A DNA stretch of 64,000 bases from Glutamicibacter mishrai. GTDB lineage: Bacteria > Actinomycetota > Actinomycetes > Actinomycetales > Micrococcaceae. Position 1 is the stretch's first letter. Each line of letters opens with the position of its first letter. Both the position numbers and the translations under genes were made by a program. Of the stretch, positions 41,359 to 49,969 are shown in pieces. The stretch covers positions 930,001 through 994,000 of the forward strand of contig NZ_CP032549.1 in NCBI RefSeq assembly GCF_012221945.1, written 5' to 3'. The notes beneath the pieces were generated by a model. It was not told the origin of the DNA. It worked only from the letters and a program-made list of their open reading frames with translations, and made no database searches.

Positions 41359-41403
41359 TGCAGGTTAACCTAGCCGATGCTAAAGAAGGTTAGGTAAACC
41401 GAA
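41359..41403 (-). promoter_or_regulatory. Tandem iron boxes upstream of ferritin
   Basis: Two DtxR/IdeR-like sites about 27 bases apart: one with a perfect AGGTTAACCT palindrome (41362-41371) and one reading AAGGTTAGGTAAACC (41386-41400). They lie about 90-135 bases upstream of the ferritin start, the position at which IdeR activates ferritin in mycobacteria rather than represses it. Confidence 0.7.
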
Positions 41404-41414
41404 CCAGCCGCAAT

Positions 41415-43838
41415 CTACCGGCTCAGCCCAGCACGACGTAGCGCCTCAGCCATAGCGGTATTTCCAGGAGCCGCCGGCTTGCGTTCCGCTCCACCTTGCT
41501 TGCGGTTCTGCCCAGCACGCGCGCCGGCTCCCCCGCCATTGGAGTTCCGTCGTTCACGCGAGGCACCGCCCTTGGCAGGTTGTTCACCTGCCACCGGCAA
41601 TTCATCATCCAAACGCAAGGTCAATGAAATGCGCTTGCGCGCAGTGTCTACTTCCAAGACCTTGACCTTGACGATTTGCCCTGAGCTGACCACTTCACGC
41701 GGGTCAGAGATGAACTTGGTGCTCATCGCGGAGACGTGAATCAGCCCGTCCTGGTGGACACCCAGATCAACAAATGCGCCAAATGCCGCAACATTGGAGA
41801 CAGTGCCTTCCAGTATCATGCCCGGCTTGACGTCGCTGATGGTTTCCACGCCTTCCTTCAGCGAGGCGGTGACAAACTCACCGCGTGGATCTCGTGCAGG
41901 ACGGCGCAATTCAGAAATCACGTCACGGATGGTTGGCTCGCCGAATTGGTCGGTCACAAAGTCCTGGGGCTTCAGTTCCTCCAGCCGGCGACCATGTTCC
42001 TCAGCGGTCTGTTGCAGGGTTTTCGCCAGAGCATAGGCTTCCGGGTGAACCGAAGAAGCATCCAGCTTTTCCTTGCCGCCAGTGATCCTCAGGAAGCCAG
42101 CACACTGTTCAAAAGCCTTCGCTCCCAAACGTGGCACCTTCAACAGGTCCTTGCGCGTTGCGAAGGGTCCGTTGGCATTGCGGTGGTCAACAATATTTCG
42201 GCTCAACAGCGGACCAACACCAGCGACGCGGGCAAGCAATGCGGGAGATGCAGTATTAACATCAACGCCTACGGCGTTCACACAGTCCTCCACCACGGCA
42301 TCCAGAGCGCGGTCCAGCTTCGAAGCGGTTACGTCGTGCTGGTACTGGCCAACGCCGATGGACTTCGGATCAATCTTGACCAGCTCTGCCAATGGATCTT
42401 GAAGTCGGCGGGCAATCGACACCGCACCACGCAGCGACACATCCATGTCCGGAAGTTCTTGGCTGGCCAGCTCGGATGCAGAGTACACGGACGCCCCTGC
42501 CTCTGAGACAATGACCTTGCTGATGCCCTGACCGCCAAGGACCTTGATGACTTCGGCAGCCAGACGGTCGGTCTCGCGTCCCGCGGTGCCGTTGCCAACG
42601 GCGATGAGCGTTGTTCCATGCTTCTTGGCCAACTGCACCAAGATCGCTACTGACTCATCCCACTTCTTGGCTGGGGCGTGCGGATAAATCGTGGCGGTCT
42701 CAACCGACTTTCCAGTCAGATCTACAACCGCTACCTTCACGCCGGTGCGCAGGCCAGGGTCCAGGCCAAGAACTGCCTTGTTGCCCGCCGGCGCGGCCAG
42801 CAGGACATCGCGCAGGTTTGCTGCGAAGATCTTCACCGATTCGTCTTCCGCTGCTTCAAAAAGCCGTGAGCGCAGGTCTGATTCGAAACGGGTGAGCAAT
42901 CGAGCTTTCCATGCCAAACGAACGGTTTGGGAAATCCAGGAAGCTGTTGCCGCTCCGGCAGGAACATTCAGCCCCAAGGATGCGGTAATCGCGTTTTCAT
43001 AGCCCTGGCGCGCCTGGGCCAAGGCTTCCTCGTCGCGGGGATCTGCTTCAGCCAGCTGCAGGTTCAGCACGCCTTCGCGTTCGCCTCGAAGCAGCGCGAG
43101 AACGCGGTGCGATGGCAGGCGGTCCAGGTTGGCCACATAGTCGAGGTAGTCGGAGTACTTGCCTTGGCCCTCGGCGCTGGCAGTGCTGGAAACGCTGGCG
43201 CTGATCTTGCCGTTGCTCCACAACCGTTCGCGGAGCTCGCCTGCGAGCACGACATCCTGGGAGACGCGTTCGGTCACGATGGAGCGTGCCCCGGAGAGCA
43301 CGTCTGATTCGGTGGCGAATCCTGCCTCGGCATTGAGGTAACCGGATGCTGACTGAAGCGGGTCGGTGTCCGGGGTGGAAAGCAGTAGATCGGCCAGTGG
43401 TTCCAGTCCTGCTTCGCGGGCAATCTGCGCCTTGGTGCGCCGCTTGGATTTGAAGGGCAGGTAGATGTCTTCAAGTTCGGCCTTGGTTCTGGCTGCCGCG
43501 ATGGCGGCGGAGAGCTGATCAGTCAGCTTGCCGGCCTCGATAATGGCTTCGAGGATGACAGCCCGGCGCTCTTCCAATTCGCGAAGGTAGCGCAGGCGTT
43601 CTTCCAGCAAGCGCAGCTGGCTGTCGCTGAGCATGCCAGTGGCTTCTTTGCGATAACGAGCGATGAACGGAACCGTTGATCCCGAGTCGAGCAGTTCTAC
43701 TGCTGCCTTGATCTGCCATGTGGCGACCTTGGATTCAGTGGAAAGTTCCTGGGCCAGCTGGGCGATAATCCGCTCTTGGCTGGCACGGTCATTGGCGGTG
43801 TTCTTCTGCTCGCTACTCACCGATCCATTGTGCCTCAC
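41415..43838 (-). CDS. tex: Tex-family RNA-binding transcription accessory protein
   Basis: 807 residues. The N-terminal HTH-like region contains TVPFIARYRKEATG, the YqgF/RNase H-like domain contains VLGLDPGLRTGVKVAVVD, then the helix-hairpin-helix VNTASPALLARVAGVGPLLSRNIVDHR, and the S1 domain near the C-terminus (ILEGTVSNVAAFGAFVDLGVHQDGLIHVS). A basic Gly/Arg/Asn-rich tail follows. Tex proteins bind nucleic acid and affect transcription and stress survival. The start may be GTG 43838 or GTG 43820. Confidence 0.95.
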   Translation of the reverse strand: MRHNGSVSSEQKNTANDRASQERIIAQLAQELSTESKVATWQIKAAVELLDSGSTVPFIARYRKEATGMLSDSQLRLLEERLRYLRELEERRAVILEAIIEAGKLTDQLSAAIAAARTKAELEDIYLPFKSKRRTKAQIAREAGLEPLADLLLSTPDTDPLQSASGYLNAEAGFATESDVLSGARSIVTERVSQDVVLAGELRERLWSNGKISASVSSTASAEGQGKYSDYLDYVANLDRLPSHRVLALLRGEREGVLNLQLAEADPRDEEALAQARQGYENAITASLGLNVPAGAATASWISQTVRLAWKARLLTRFESDLRSRLFEAAEDESVKIFAANLRDVLLAAPAGNKAVLGLDPGLRTGVKVAVVDLTGKSVETATIYPHAPAKKWDESVAILVQLAKKHGTTLIAVGNGTAGRETDRLAAEVIKVLGGQGISKVIVSEAGASVYSASELASQELPDMDVSLRGAVSIARRLQDPLAELVKIDPKSIGVGQYQHDVTASKLDRALDAVVEDCVNAVGVDVNTASPALLARVAGVGPLLSRNIVDHRNANGPFATRKDLLKVPRLGAKAFEQCAGFLRITGGKEKLDASSVHPEAYALAKTLQQTAEEHGRRLEELKPQDFVTDQFGEPTIRDVISELRRPARDPRGEFVTASLKEGVETISDVKPGMILEGTVSNVAAFGAFVDLGVHQDGLIHVSAMSTKFISDPREVVSSGQIVKVKVLEVDTARKRISLTLRLDDELPVAGEQPAKGGASRERRNSNGGGAGARAGQNRKQGGAERKPAAPGNTAMAEALRRAGLSR

Positions 43839-43913
43839 GGGCTGCGAAGTTCAGATGATCGACTCGGTTGGCGTTCAGCAGAAATTCATCATTAATGGTT
43901 AGGATTTAGTTCC

Positions 43914-44270
43914 ATGGGGAAAGTTAAAGTTCGAAAAGCAGCAACGCTGTTTGCAATCACATCGGTGGCGCTACTGAGCGCCGGATGCTCGGTCGTCCAG
44001 GATACTGCGTCGAATGCGGCCAACCAGCTCACCGATGCAGCCAGCAAGGAAATCGTCCGCCAGGCCTGCGCTCCAGTGCAGGATGGCACCATTGATTCTA
44101 GCGAGCTTCGCGTTCTGTCTTCCATCGTGAAATCCGTTGACGGCGGTGGACTGCCTGACGAGATGGTTCAGGTACTCAATGATCTGGCCGACTCCGGTGA
44201 CCAGGCTCCCGTCGCTTTGCAGGACCGCCTCAAGGAATCCTGCGACAAAGCTACCGCGGAAGAGAACTAA
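43914..44270 (+). CDS. Small lipoprotein of unknown function
   Basis: 118 residues. Basic N-terminus MGKVKVRKA, hydrophobic stretch and lipobox LLSAGC with the lipidated Cys near residue 25. The mature region is helical, with conserved-looking Cys pairs (CAPV and ESCDK) that could form a disulfide. No family recognised. Divergent from tex and upstream of the S4-domain gene. Confidence 0.75.
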   Translation: MGKVKVRKAATLFAITSVALLSAGCSVVQDTASNAANQLTDAASKEIVRQACAPVQDGTIDSSELRVLSSIVKSVDGGGLPDEMVQVLNDLADSGDQAPVALQDRLKESCDKATAEEN

Positions 44271-44310
44271 TAGGAGTCTGGCCACCATTGGGGTGTTCTA
44301 GACTTTTCAC

Positions 44311-44712
44311 ATGGTTGAAATTCCTACCAGCGGCAAGGTCCGGCTTGATGCCTGGTTATGGTCCGTGCGAATTTATAAAACGCGCTCCTCGGCAACGGCT
44401 GCCTGCCGCGCCGGACATGTGCGTTTGAATGGTGATCCGGTCAAGGCGTCACAGACCGTTGTTGCCGGTGACCGCATCCGTGTCCGCAAGGACGGTTTTG
44501 ACCGGGATCTGGAAGTGACCGGGCTTCTTTCCAAACGCGTCTCAGCGCCGGTAGCCACCAAATGCTATTTGGACCATACGCCACCTCGCGAACGAGTCAT
44601 CATTCCGCAGGTACCGGTGCGCGAACGCGGCGCCGGGCGCCCCACCAAGAAGGACCGCCGCGAAATGGATCGCCTGCGCACCTCCTGGCAGGGTTCGGAT
44701 ACCGATCTGTAG
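44311..44712 (+). CDS. hslR: S4-domain RNA-binding protein (Hsp15-like)
   Basis: 133 residues. The S4 domain occupies about residues 9-70 with RLDAWLWSVRIYKTRSSATAACRAGHVRLNG, VKAS and VAGDRIRV, the pattern of Hsp15, which rescues stalled 50S subunits carrying nascent chains. The basic C-terminus (RERGAGRPTKKDRREMDRLR) also fits the family. It converges on the S9 peptidase gene with 12 bases between. Confidence 0.88.
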   Translation: MVEIPTSGKVRLDAWLWSVRIYKTRSSATAACRAGHVRLNGDPVKASQTVVAGDRIRVRKDGFDRDLEVTGLLSKRVSAPVATKCYLDHTPPRERVIIPQVPVRERGAGRPTKKDRREMDRLRTSWQGSDTDL

Positions 44713-44724
44713 TTCCCCCGCGTC

Positions 44725-46674
44725 CTAGGACAGCTCGATAGCGGGTACGTCCGTCTCGAAGCCGAAGATCTGCGCATAGAACGCCAGAGAGCTTTCCAGC
44801 GCCCGCACGATATTTTCCGACTTCCTGAAGCCATGCTGTTCGCCTTCAAAAAGAATGTACGCATGGGCGATTCCGCGTTCGGCGAGCGCATCAGCGACCA
44901 CCTGGGATTGGGCCGGTGGCACCACCTTGTCCTCATCTCCCTGCAATAGCAGTACCGGGCAGGAGATCTTTGAAACGTGGTTGATCGGGGCGCGCTTCTC
45001 GTAGAGATCAGCTGCCTCGGGGTATGGGCCAACCAGGGAGAACATGTACTGGGATTCGAAGTCGTGGGTGTCCTGGACCAGTCCAACCAGATCCGAGACA
45101 CCGTAGCGGCTGATGCCGGCGGTGAAGACATCGGAGAAGGTCAACGCGCATAGCACGGTCCAGCCGCCGGCGCTGCCGCCTTCGATGCCAATGCGTGCAG
45201 GGTCAGCGATCTTCTGGGCAATCAGGGCGTTGATGACTGCCACGGTATCGGAGACGTCCACGACGCCCCATGCTCCACGCAGGCGGTTGCGGTACTCGCG
45301 GCCGTAGCCTGTGGAACCGCCGTAGTTCACATCCACTACTCCAATGCCGCGCGAGGTGTAGTAGGCCACCGTGGCGCTCAGCGTTGCAGAAGCCTGGCTT
45401 GTCGGCCCGCCATGGACAAAGGTAACGAACGGCGGCAGTTCATCTTCCAACCCGGCGTAACCGTGCTGGGCTGGACGATAGAGCAGGGCGTGCACTGACT
45501 GCCCGGCGAGGTTCTTGCACTCGAATTCCTCGACCGATGGAAGCATGGCAGGGTCCGGCAGGTCGCTAATGGACCGGGTCACTGCGTGGTGTTCGAGGGT
45601 CTCGAGATTGATCAGGGTGATCTCTTCGCCGTGGGTCATCGACGAGGTCCCTGCCAACAGCCAGTCGTTGTTGATGGCAAATGGCCGGACCCGGGTGAAA
45701 GGCAAGTCGAGATCATCCAGTCCCCCGGTGTCTGAATGGACTCGGGCCAATGAGGTCGTCCCTGTTCCGTAGGAGCACAGCAGGGTGTGGGGGTTTTCCA
45801 CCAGGTACCAGCTGGTGCCGACCTGCCACAGGGGTCCGGCGAATTCCGCAGGGCGGTCCGCCAGGCGGGTGGTGCGGGATGATTCGTCTTGGTATACGTA
45901 TGGATTCCACCAGCCACTGGCATCGGAGATGAAGGCCAGCCGGTCATCATCCAGCCATTCTGGCTGCATCACTGATTCTTCTGCGCCGCCGGCAATGAAC
46001 TTGCTCGCCAGGATCCCGGTGTCGGTGAATTCAGCCAAGTGCAGGAAGGTGGAGTCCCACGGCATATTCGGATGTTCCCAGCTGATCCAGGACAGCTTGT
46101 TTCCGCCGGGGTTCAACCGCGGGGCCGCCACGAAGCGTGCCGCTTCACTCAGGATCCGGATATTGGCCGCATCTTGGGCCGCACTGCCATCGAGCGGGAT
46201 CTGCACAATATGACGTACGGGTTCTCCACGCAGGTCTTCCATGATGGCCAGCACGCTGCCTTCGGGGCCGCGGGTGAAATCCGCGAAGCGCAATTTCGGG
46301 TCGCCCTCAACGGTGCTTTCGGGAGTCACCGGGGTTGGCTCGCCTTGGCCGATATTCACCGTGTACACGCGCTGGTCAGCGAAGTTAGCGAAAATGATCT
46401 GGCCGGTGACTTCATCGATGAGCTTCCAGCTGGAGCCGCCGTATTCGTGGACGCGCGAGCGCACGTTGTACGGGGCAGGGATCAGTTCCTTGCCCTGCTG
46501 GCCATCGGTGCCGTATTCCACGAGCGTGATGCGCCCGCCTTCGGCTGGCCGTCCTTCTTGGACAATGACATGGTCTTGATAGAAGCAGGCACCTCCCAGT
46601 GGCTTTGTCCCTGCTGCTACGTCTTGAGCGGTGATTGATGAGGGCCAGGATCCGAAAGGCAAGTGCATAGGCAT
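44725..46674 (-). CDS. S9-family prolyl-oligopeptidase-like peptidase
   Basis: 649-residue cytoplasmic serine peptidase with an N-terminal beta-propeller-like region and a C-terminal alpha/beta-hydrolase domain. The catalytic triad is S501 in EGGSAGGW, D582 in GDEDKVVPP and H614 in EGEQHGFRK; NYGGSTGYGREYRNRL before it is the usual S9 acyl-peptide hydrolase/DPP stretch. No signal peptide. It probably trims short peptides. Confidence 0.92.
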   Translation of the reverse strand: MPMHLPFGSWPSSITAQDVAAGTKPLGGACFYQDHVIVQEGRPAEGGRITLVEYGTDGQQGKELIPAPYNVRSRVHEYGGSSWKLIDEVTGQIIFANFADQRVYTVNIGQGEPTPVTPESTVEGDPKLRFADFTRGPEGSVLAIMEDLRGEPVRHIVQIPLDGSAAQDAANIRILSEAARFVAAPRLNPGGNKLSWISWEHPNMPWDSTFLHLAEFTDTGILASKFIAGGAEESVMQPEWLDDDRLAFISDASGWWNPYVYQDESSRTTRLADRPAEFAGPLWQVGTSWYLVENPHTLLCSYGTGTTSLARVHSDTGGLDDLDLPFTRVRPFAINNDWLLAGTSSMTHGEEITLINLETLEHHAVTRSISDLPDPAMLPSVEEFECKNLAGQSVHALLYRPAQHGYAGLEDELPPFVTFVHGGPTSQASATLSATVAYYTSRGIGVVDVNYGGSTGYGREYRNRLRGAWGVVDVSDTVAVINALIAQKIADPARIGIEGGSAGGWTVLCALTFSDVFTAGISRYGVSDLVGLVQDTHDFESQYMFSLVGPYPEAADLYEKRAPINHVSKISCPVLLLQGDEDKVVPPAQSQVVADALAERGIAHAYILFEGEQHGFRKSENIVRALESSLAFYAQIFGFETDVPAIELS

Positions 46675-46745
46675 ATTCTTGATCCTAGCGATCTTTGAGT
46701 TCGAGAACGACCCTCCCGAAGAATGATTCAGAAGAGTTGGGATAA

Positions 46746-47288
46746 ATGATGAACAAATACGCCGTCTTTCTTCGAGGCGTGAATGTCGGTGGTGTGAAGG
46801 TCCTGATGAAGGACCTCACGCAGCTGCTTGAGCAGGGCGGATTCAGCGAGGTCACCACGCTGCTGGCCAGCGGAAATGCAGTCCTCAACTCCACGGTTGA
46901 TGATCCCTTGGTAGTCCAAGAGCAATGCAATGAGCTGCTGCGTGAGCACTACCAGCGGGATATCCCCACCCTGGTTTTCACCCAGCAGGAGATCGATGAA
47001 CTGGCGCAGCCCTTTGGTTTGCCATTGCCTGAACCGGTGGAGCAGCACCATGGATATCTCACCCTGTGCGCCAGCGCGCTGGACGCCCGGGAACTCGGGC
47101 AGGCAATAGCTGGCCTGGATGAGCCGTACCCGTACCTGGTCACCGGGCGGGCGGTGCAGTGGATCGTTGCCAAAGGGACCAGCACCACCAATGGGGTCGC
47201 AAAACTGGTGCAGGCCCAGGCCAAGCGGCGGGTGCTGACCACACGCAACCACAACACCATGCTCAGAATCGCGAAGATTCTTCGCTAG
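46746..47288 (+). CDS. DUF1697 protein
   Basis: 180 residues matching the DUF1697 family throughout: KYAVFLRGVNVGGVKVLMKDL at the N-terminus, TTLLASGNAVLNS, and the C-terminal TTRNHNTMLRIAKIL. Cytoplasmic, function unknown in all species. Divergent from the S9 peptidase gene with 71 bases between. Confidence 0.92.
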   Translation: MMNKYAVFLRGVNVGGVKVLMKDLTQLLEQGGFSEVTTLLASGNAVLNSTVDDPLVVQEQCNELLREHYQRDIPTLVFTQQEIDELAQPFGLPLPEPVEQHHGYLTLCASALDARELGQAIAGLDEPYPYLVTGRAVQWIVAKGTSTTNGVAKLVQAQAKRRVLTTRNHNTMLRIAKILR

Positions 47289-47350
47289 CTGTCACTTCGG
47301 GTAATAATTGGGCATTGACCACACTTCGCCGACCTGCTTGAGGCACTGGA

Positions 47351-48007
47351 ATGTACATCCTGATTGAACTCGTCGGTATCTTCTTCTTTGCCGTGGCGGG
47401 ATCCTTGATGGCGGCCCGCCGAGGATTCGATATCCTGGGGTCCGCCTTCTTGGGAGGCGTGTGCGGCTTGGGCGGCGGCGTGGTCCGCGATTTGATTCTT
47501 AATGAATCGCCCGCGACCTTTGAACACCCCATCTACTTTGTCCCGCCGGTTTTGGCAGCCCTGTGCGTTTACGCGTTCACGCCCGCAGTCCAGAAATTGC
47601 ATCGACTCGTCCAGCTATTTGATGCTGCCGGACTCGGACTGTTTTGTGTCACGGGAACAATGAAAGCCCTGGAACATCAGTTCAATCCAGTGACCGCGGT
47701 GCTGCTGGGAGTGATCACCAGTGTTGGCGGAGGTTTGATGCGAGACGTCATTTCCAACGTGACTCCGGATTTGTTCAACCCGCGCGATATCTACGCGCTA
47801 GCTGCCATGGTGGGCTCCGGGCTGACGGTTATCGCTTGGCATGCGGGATTCATGAGTGTTGGGCTGGGCGCCGGGATCGCCGGCCTCGCATTCCTCATTC
47901 GCGTGCTGTCGCTGCGGTTCGGCTGGTCGGTGCCGCTGGCTGCTGGCCACTGGCATCGCGCCAAGCAGAACCCGCCGGCTCCCGATGGGCCGCAGCGCCA
48001 CTTCTGA
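47351..48007 (+). CDS. TRIC/UPF0126-family membrane protein
   Basis: 218-residue membrane protein with about seven helices and the internal duplication of the family: GGVCGLGGGVVRDLIL in the first half and SVGGGLMRDVIS in the second. Prokaryotic members form trimeric potassium-permeable channels related to TRIC; some annotate as glycine/other transporters. It has a basic C-terminal tail. It ends 5 bases from the convergent MFS gene. Confidence 0.9.
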   Translation: MYILIELVGIFFFAVAGSLMAARRGFDILGSAFLGGVCGLGGGVVRDLILNESPATFEHPIYFVPPVLAALCVYAFTPAVQKLHRLVQLFDAAGLGLFCVTGTMKALEHQFNPVTAVLLGVITSVGGGLMRDVISNVTPDLFNPRDIYALAAMVGSGLTVIAWHAGFMSVGLGAGIAGLAFLIRVLSLRFGWSVPLAAGHWHRAKQNPPAPDGPQRHF

Positions 48008-48012
48008 ACCGC

Positions 48013-49269
48013 CTAGTCGATGCGTTCGAGCTTGCCGAGGTCTTCGGTATTGGGCGAATCATCCTCGATGGTGCGCGGCGAGTTGATGATGACCGCGCCG
48101 ATGAGCATGACCACTACGCAGCCAGCCAACATGGAAAAGGCCGCGCCCCAGGAGTCCGTGGCTTTCTGCACCACGCCGAAGAGCATCGGCACGATGGCAG
48201 CACCGGCATAGCCCAGGCCCTGGGCGAAGCCGGAGAGCACGCCGGAGCCGTAGGTAGTGCGTGAACGCAGGTTCATCATCAGCAGCGCGATCGCGAAAGT
48301 TCCCTGGCCCAGGCCTGCGGCGCAGACCCACAGGGCGGTGTTGTGGGTTGGCGACAGGAAGATGCCCAGGTGTCCGGTGATCCAGCAGGCGGTGAAAATC
48401 AGCACTGCGATGATCGGATTCTTCAGCCGGGGAACCCACAGCGGAACCAGCAGGCTCACGGGCAATCCGAGGATGGCGAACAGGGCGAGCATATTGCCTG
48501 CGGCCAGTTCGTCCAGACCGCGGTTTTGCAGGTAGGGCGGCAGCCAGGTGAAGTACACGTAGGTTTGTGCCGAGTTGCCTGCCAGGTAGATGGCCAAGCC
48601 CCAGGCGACCTTGGACTTCCAAGGGTTGATCTTGGCAATGGGATGCGCGACCCCGTTGGCGTTCACCGGGTGTTCCGCGCGGGTGACACCGCGATCAGCA
48701 AATAGCTGCACCATCCACGGGATCAATACGACGCCGGAGAGCACGGCCCAGGAGCCGATGGAGATCTTCCAGTTGCTCAGGTTGGCCAGGGGCACGGAGA
48801 ACTGCGGTGCCATCCAGGTGCCGATGGCCAGCATCGTGACGTAGCCGCTGGTGACCAAGCCAATTCTCTCGGGGAAATATTTCTTCACCAATGGCGGCAG
48901 CACCACGTTGCCCATGCCGTAGCCGGCGAGGGTGACGATGGACAAGGCCAGGAACGAATACACCTCGGGCATGAAGACCCGGGCCAGCTGGCCCACCACG
49001 GCCAGCGCGAGCGAAATGATCAGGGTCTTTTCCAGGCCAAAGGATTTGATCAGGCGCGGGGTGAGCAAGCCGAAGACCGCAAAGGCGATCGGAGCGAGCA
49101 TGGCCAAGAGGCCTGTGGTGAACTCCGTAAAAGGAATGTCGGCTTCAATGCGGGCCAGCAAGGGCGACACCGAGACCACGGCGGCTCGCAGGGATAGGGC
49201 CAACAGCAGGATGCCCAGAAGCGCTCCTATCCGTCCGCGGATGGGGGTAGCAACGCTGTCTTTCGTCAT
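48013..49269 (-). CDS. MFS transporter, CynX/NimT-like
   Basis: 418-residue transporter with 12 hydrophobic helices. LLALSLRAAVVSVSPLLARIEADIPF in helix 1 and GLLAMLAPIAFAVFGLLTPRLIKSFGLEKTL are the start and motif A region of the CynX/NimT (cyanate/2-nitroimidazole) MFS branch. It follows the TetR gene with 13 bases between, so both are likely in one transcript. The substrate is unknown. Confidence 0.87.
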   Translation of the reverse strand: MTKDSVATPIRGRIGALLGILLLALSLRAAVVSVSPLLARIEADIPFTEFTTGLLAMLAPIAFAVFGLLTPRLIKSFGLEKTLIISLALAVVGQLARVFMPEVYSFLALSIVTLAGYGMGNVVLPPLVKKYFPERIGLVTSGYVTMLAIGTWMAPQFSVPLANLSNWKISIGSWAVLSGVVLIPWMVQLFADRGVTRAEHPVNANGVAHPIAKINPWKSKVAWGLAIYLAGNSAQTYVYFTWLPPYLQNRGLDELAAGNMLALFAILGLPVSLLVPLWVPRLKNPIIAVLIFTACWITGHLGIFLSPTHNTALWVCAAGLGQGTFAIALLMMNLRSRTTYGSGVLSGFAQGLGYAGAAIVPMLFGVVQKATDSWGAAFSMLAGCVVVMLIGAVIINSPRTIEDDSPNTEDLGKLERID

Positions 49270-49282
49270 TGAATCTTCCTGC

Positions 49283-49840
49283 TCAGTGTTCGTTGAGATT
49301 CCCCAACTTTTTTAGGTTCGAGACCAACTGTAGTAACCGATCGAGCTCACCATCAAAATTACGCTGGTACCACGTGCCCGGAAGAGAGAGCTCGGCATAG
49401 AGCCCCTCGCCGGTGAGCATGACCAGATGTGCCAGGTCCTTGCTTCCTACATCATCAAGAATTCCCCGGTACCAACGCTCATTGGTGTTTTCAATTTTCT
49501 CGGTGGCATTCTTAACACCTGCCTGGGCCAGCCGGTGCAGGGCCACCAAGTGGCGGTCCAGCTCCGTATCGGCTTCTGCACTGGTGCGGATGAAGTAGGC
49601 GGCGCCGCCTTCGGTCGCGCTGCACATGGCTTCCACGTCCCTGGCGATATGCACTTCGGCGGCTTCGATAACGGCATCGGCCAAGGCATCCTTGGAAGCG
49701 AAGTGATAGAGCAGGCCACCCTTCGAGACTCCGGCGCGTGCTGCGGTGGCATCGAGCGTGGCTGCACGCTCCCCTTCTTCACACAATAGCGAGATGTAAG
49801 CGTCCAGCACTTTGCCGCGGGCAGCAGGTGGGCGGGCCAT
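49283..49840 (-). CDS. TetR-family regulator of the flanking MFS pumps
   Basis: 185 residues from ATG 49840 (MARPPAARGKVL); ATG 49855 is possible. The HTH is clear in ATLDATAARAGVSKGGLLYHFASKDALADAV near residues 30-60. A perfect palindrome between this gene and the divergent DHA2 pump is its likely operator, controlling both directions. The C-terminal domain is not diagnostic for a ligand. Confidence 0.9.
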   Translation of the reverse strand: MARPPAARGKVLDAYISLLCEEGERAATLDATAARAGVSKGGLLYHFASKDALADAVIEAAEVHIARDVEAMCSATEGGAAYFIRTSAEADTELDRHLVALHRLAQAGVKNATEKIENTNERWYRGILDDVGSKDLAHLVMLTGEGLYAELSLPGTWYQRNFDGELDRLLQLVSNLKKLGNLNEH

Positions 49841-49891
49841 GGCTCTCCGTTCCATTAGGTGGTGATCGAATTAACCTTATCGTCAATTGTA

Positions 49892-49915
49892 ACTATACCG
49901 TCCAGACGGTACAGT
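49892..49915. promoter_or_regulatory. TetR operator
   Basis: Core arms TACCGTC (49896-49902) and GACGGTA (49905-49911) around CA, extended by ACT/AGT, giving a 24-base near-perfect palindrome. It is centred 63 bases before the TetR start and 66 before the pump start, ideal for blocking both promoters. Confidence 0.82.
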
Positions 49916-49969
49916 TAATGGAGGTGGCCATCACCACCGTCCAATTACGAAACCCCAAGGGTGAAAGTC

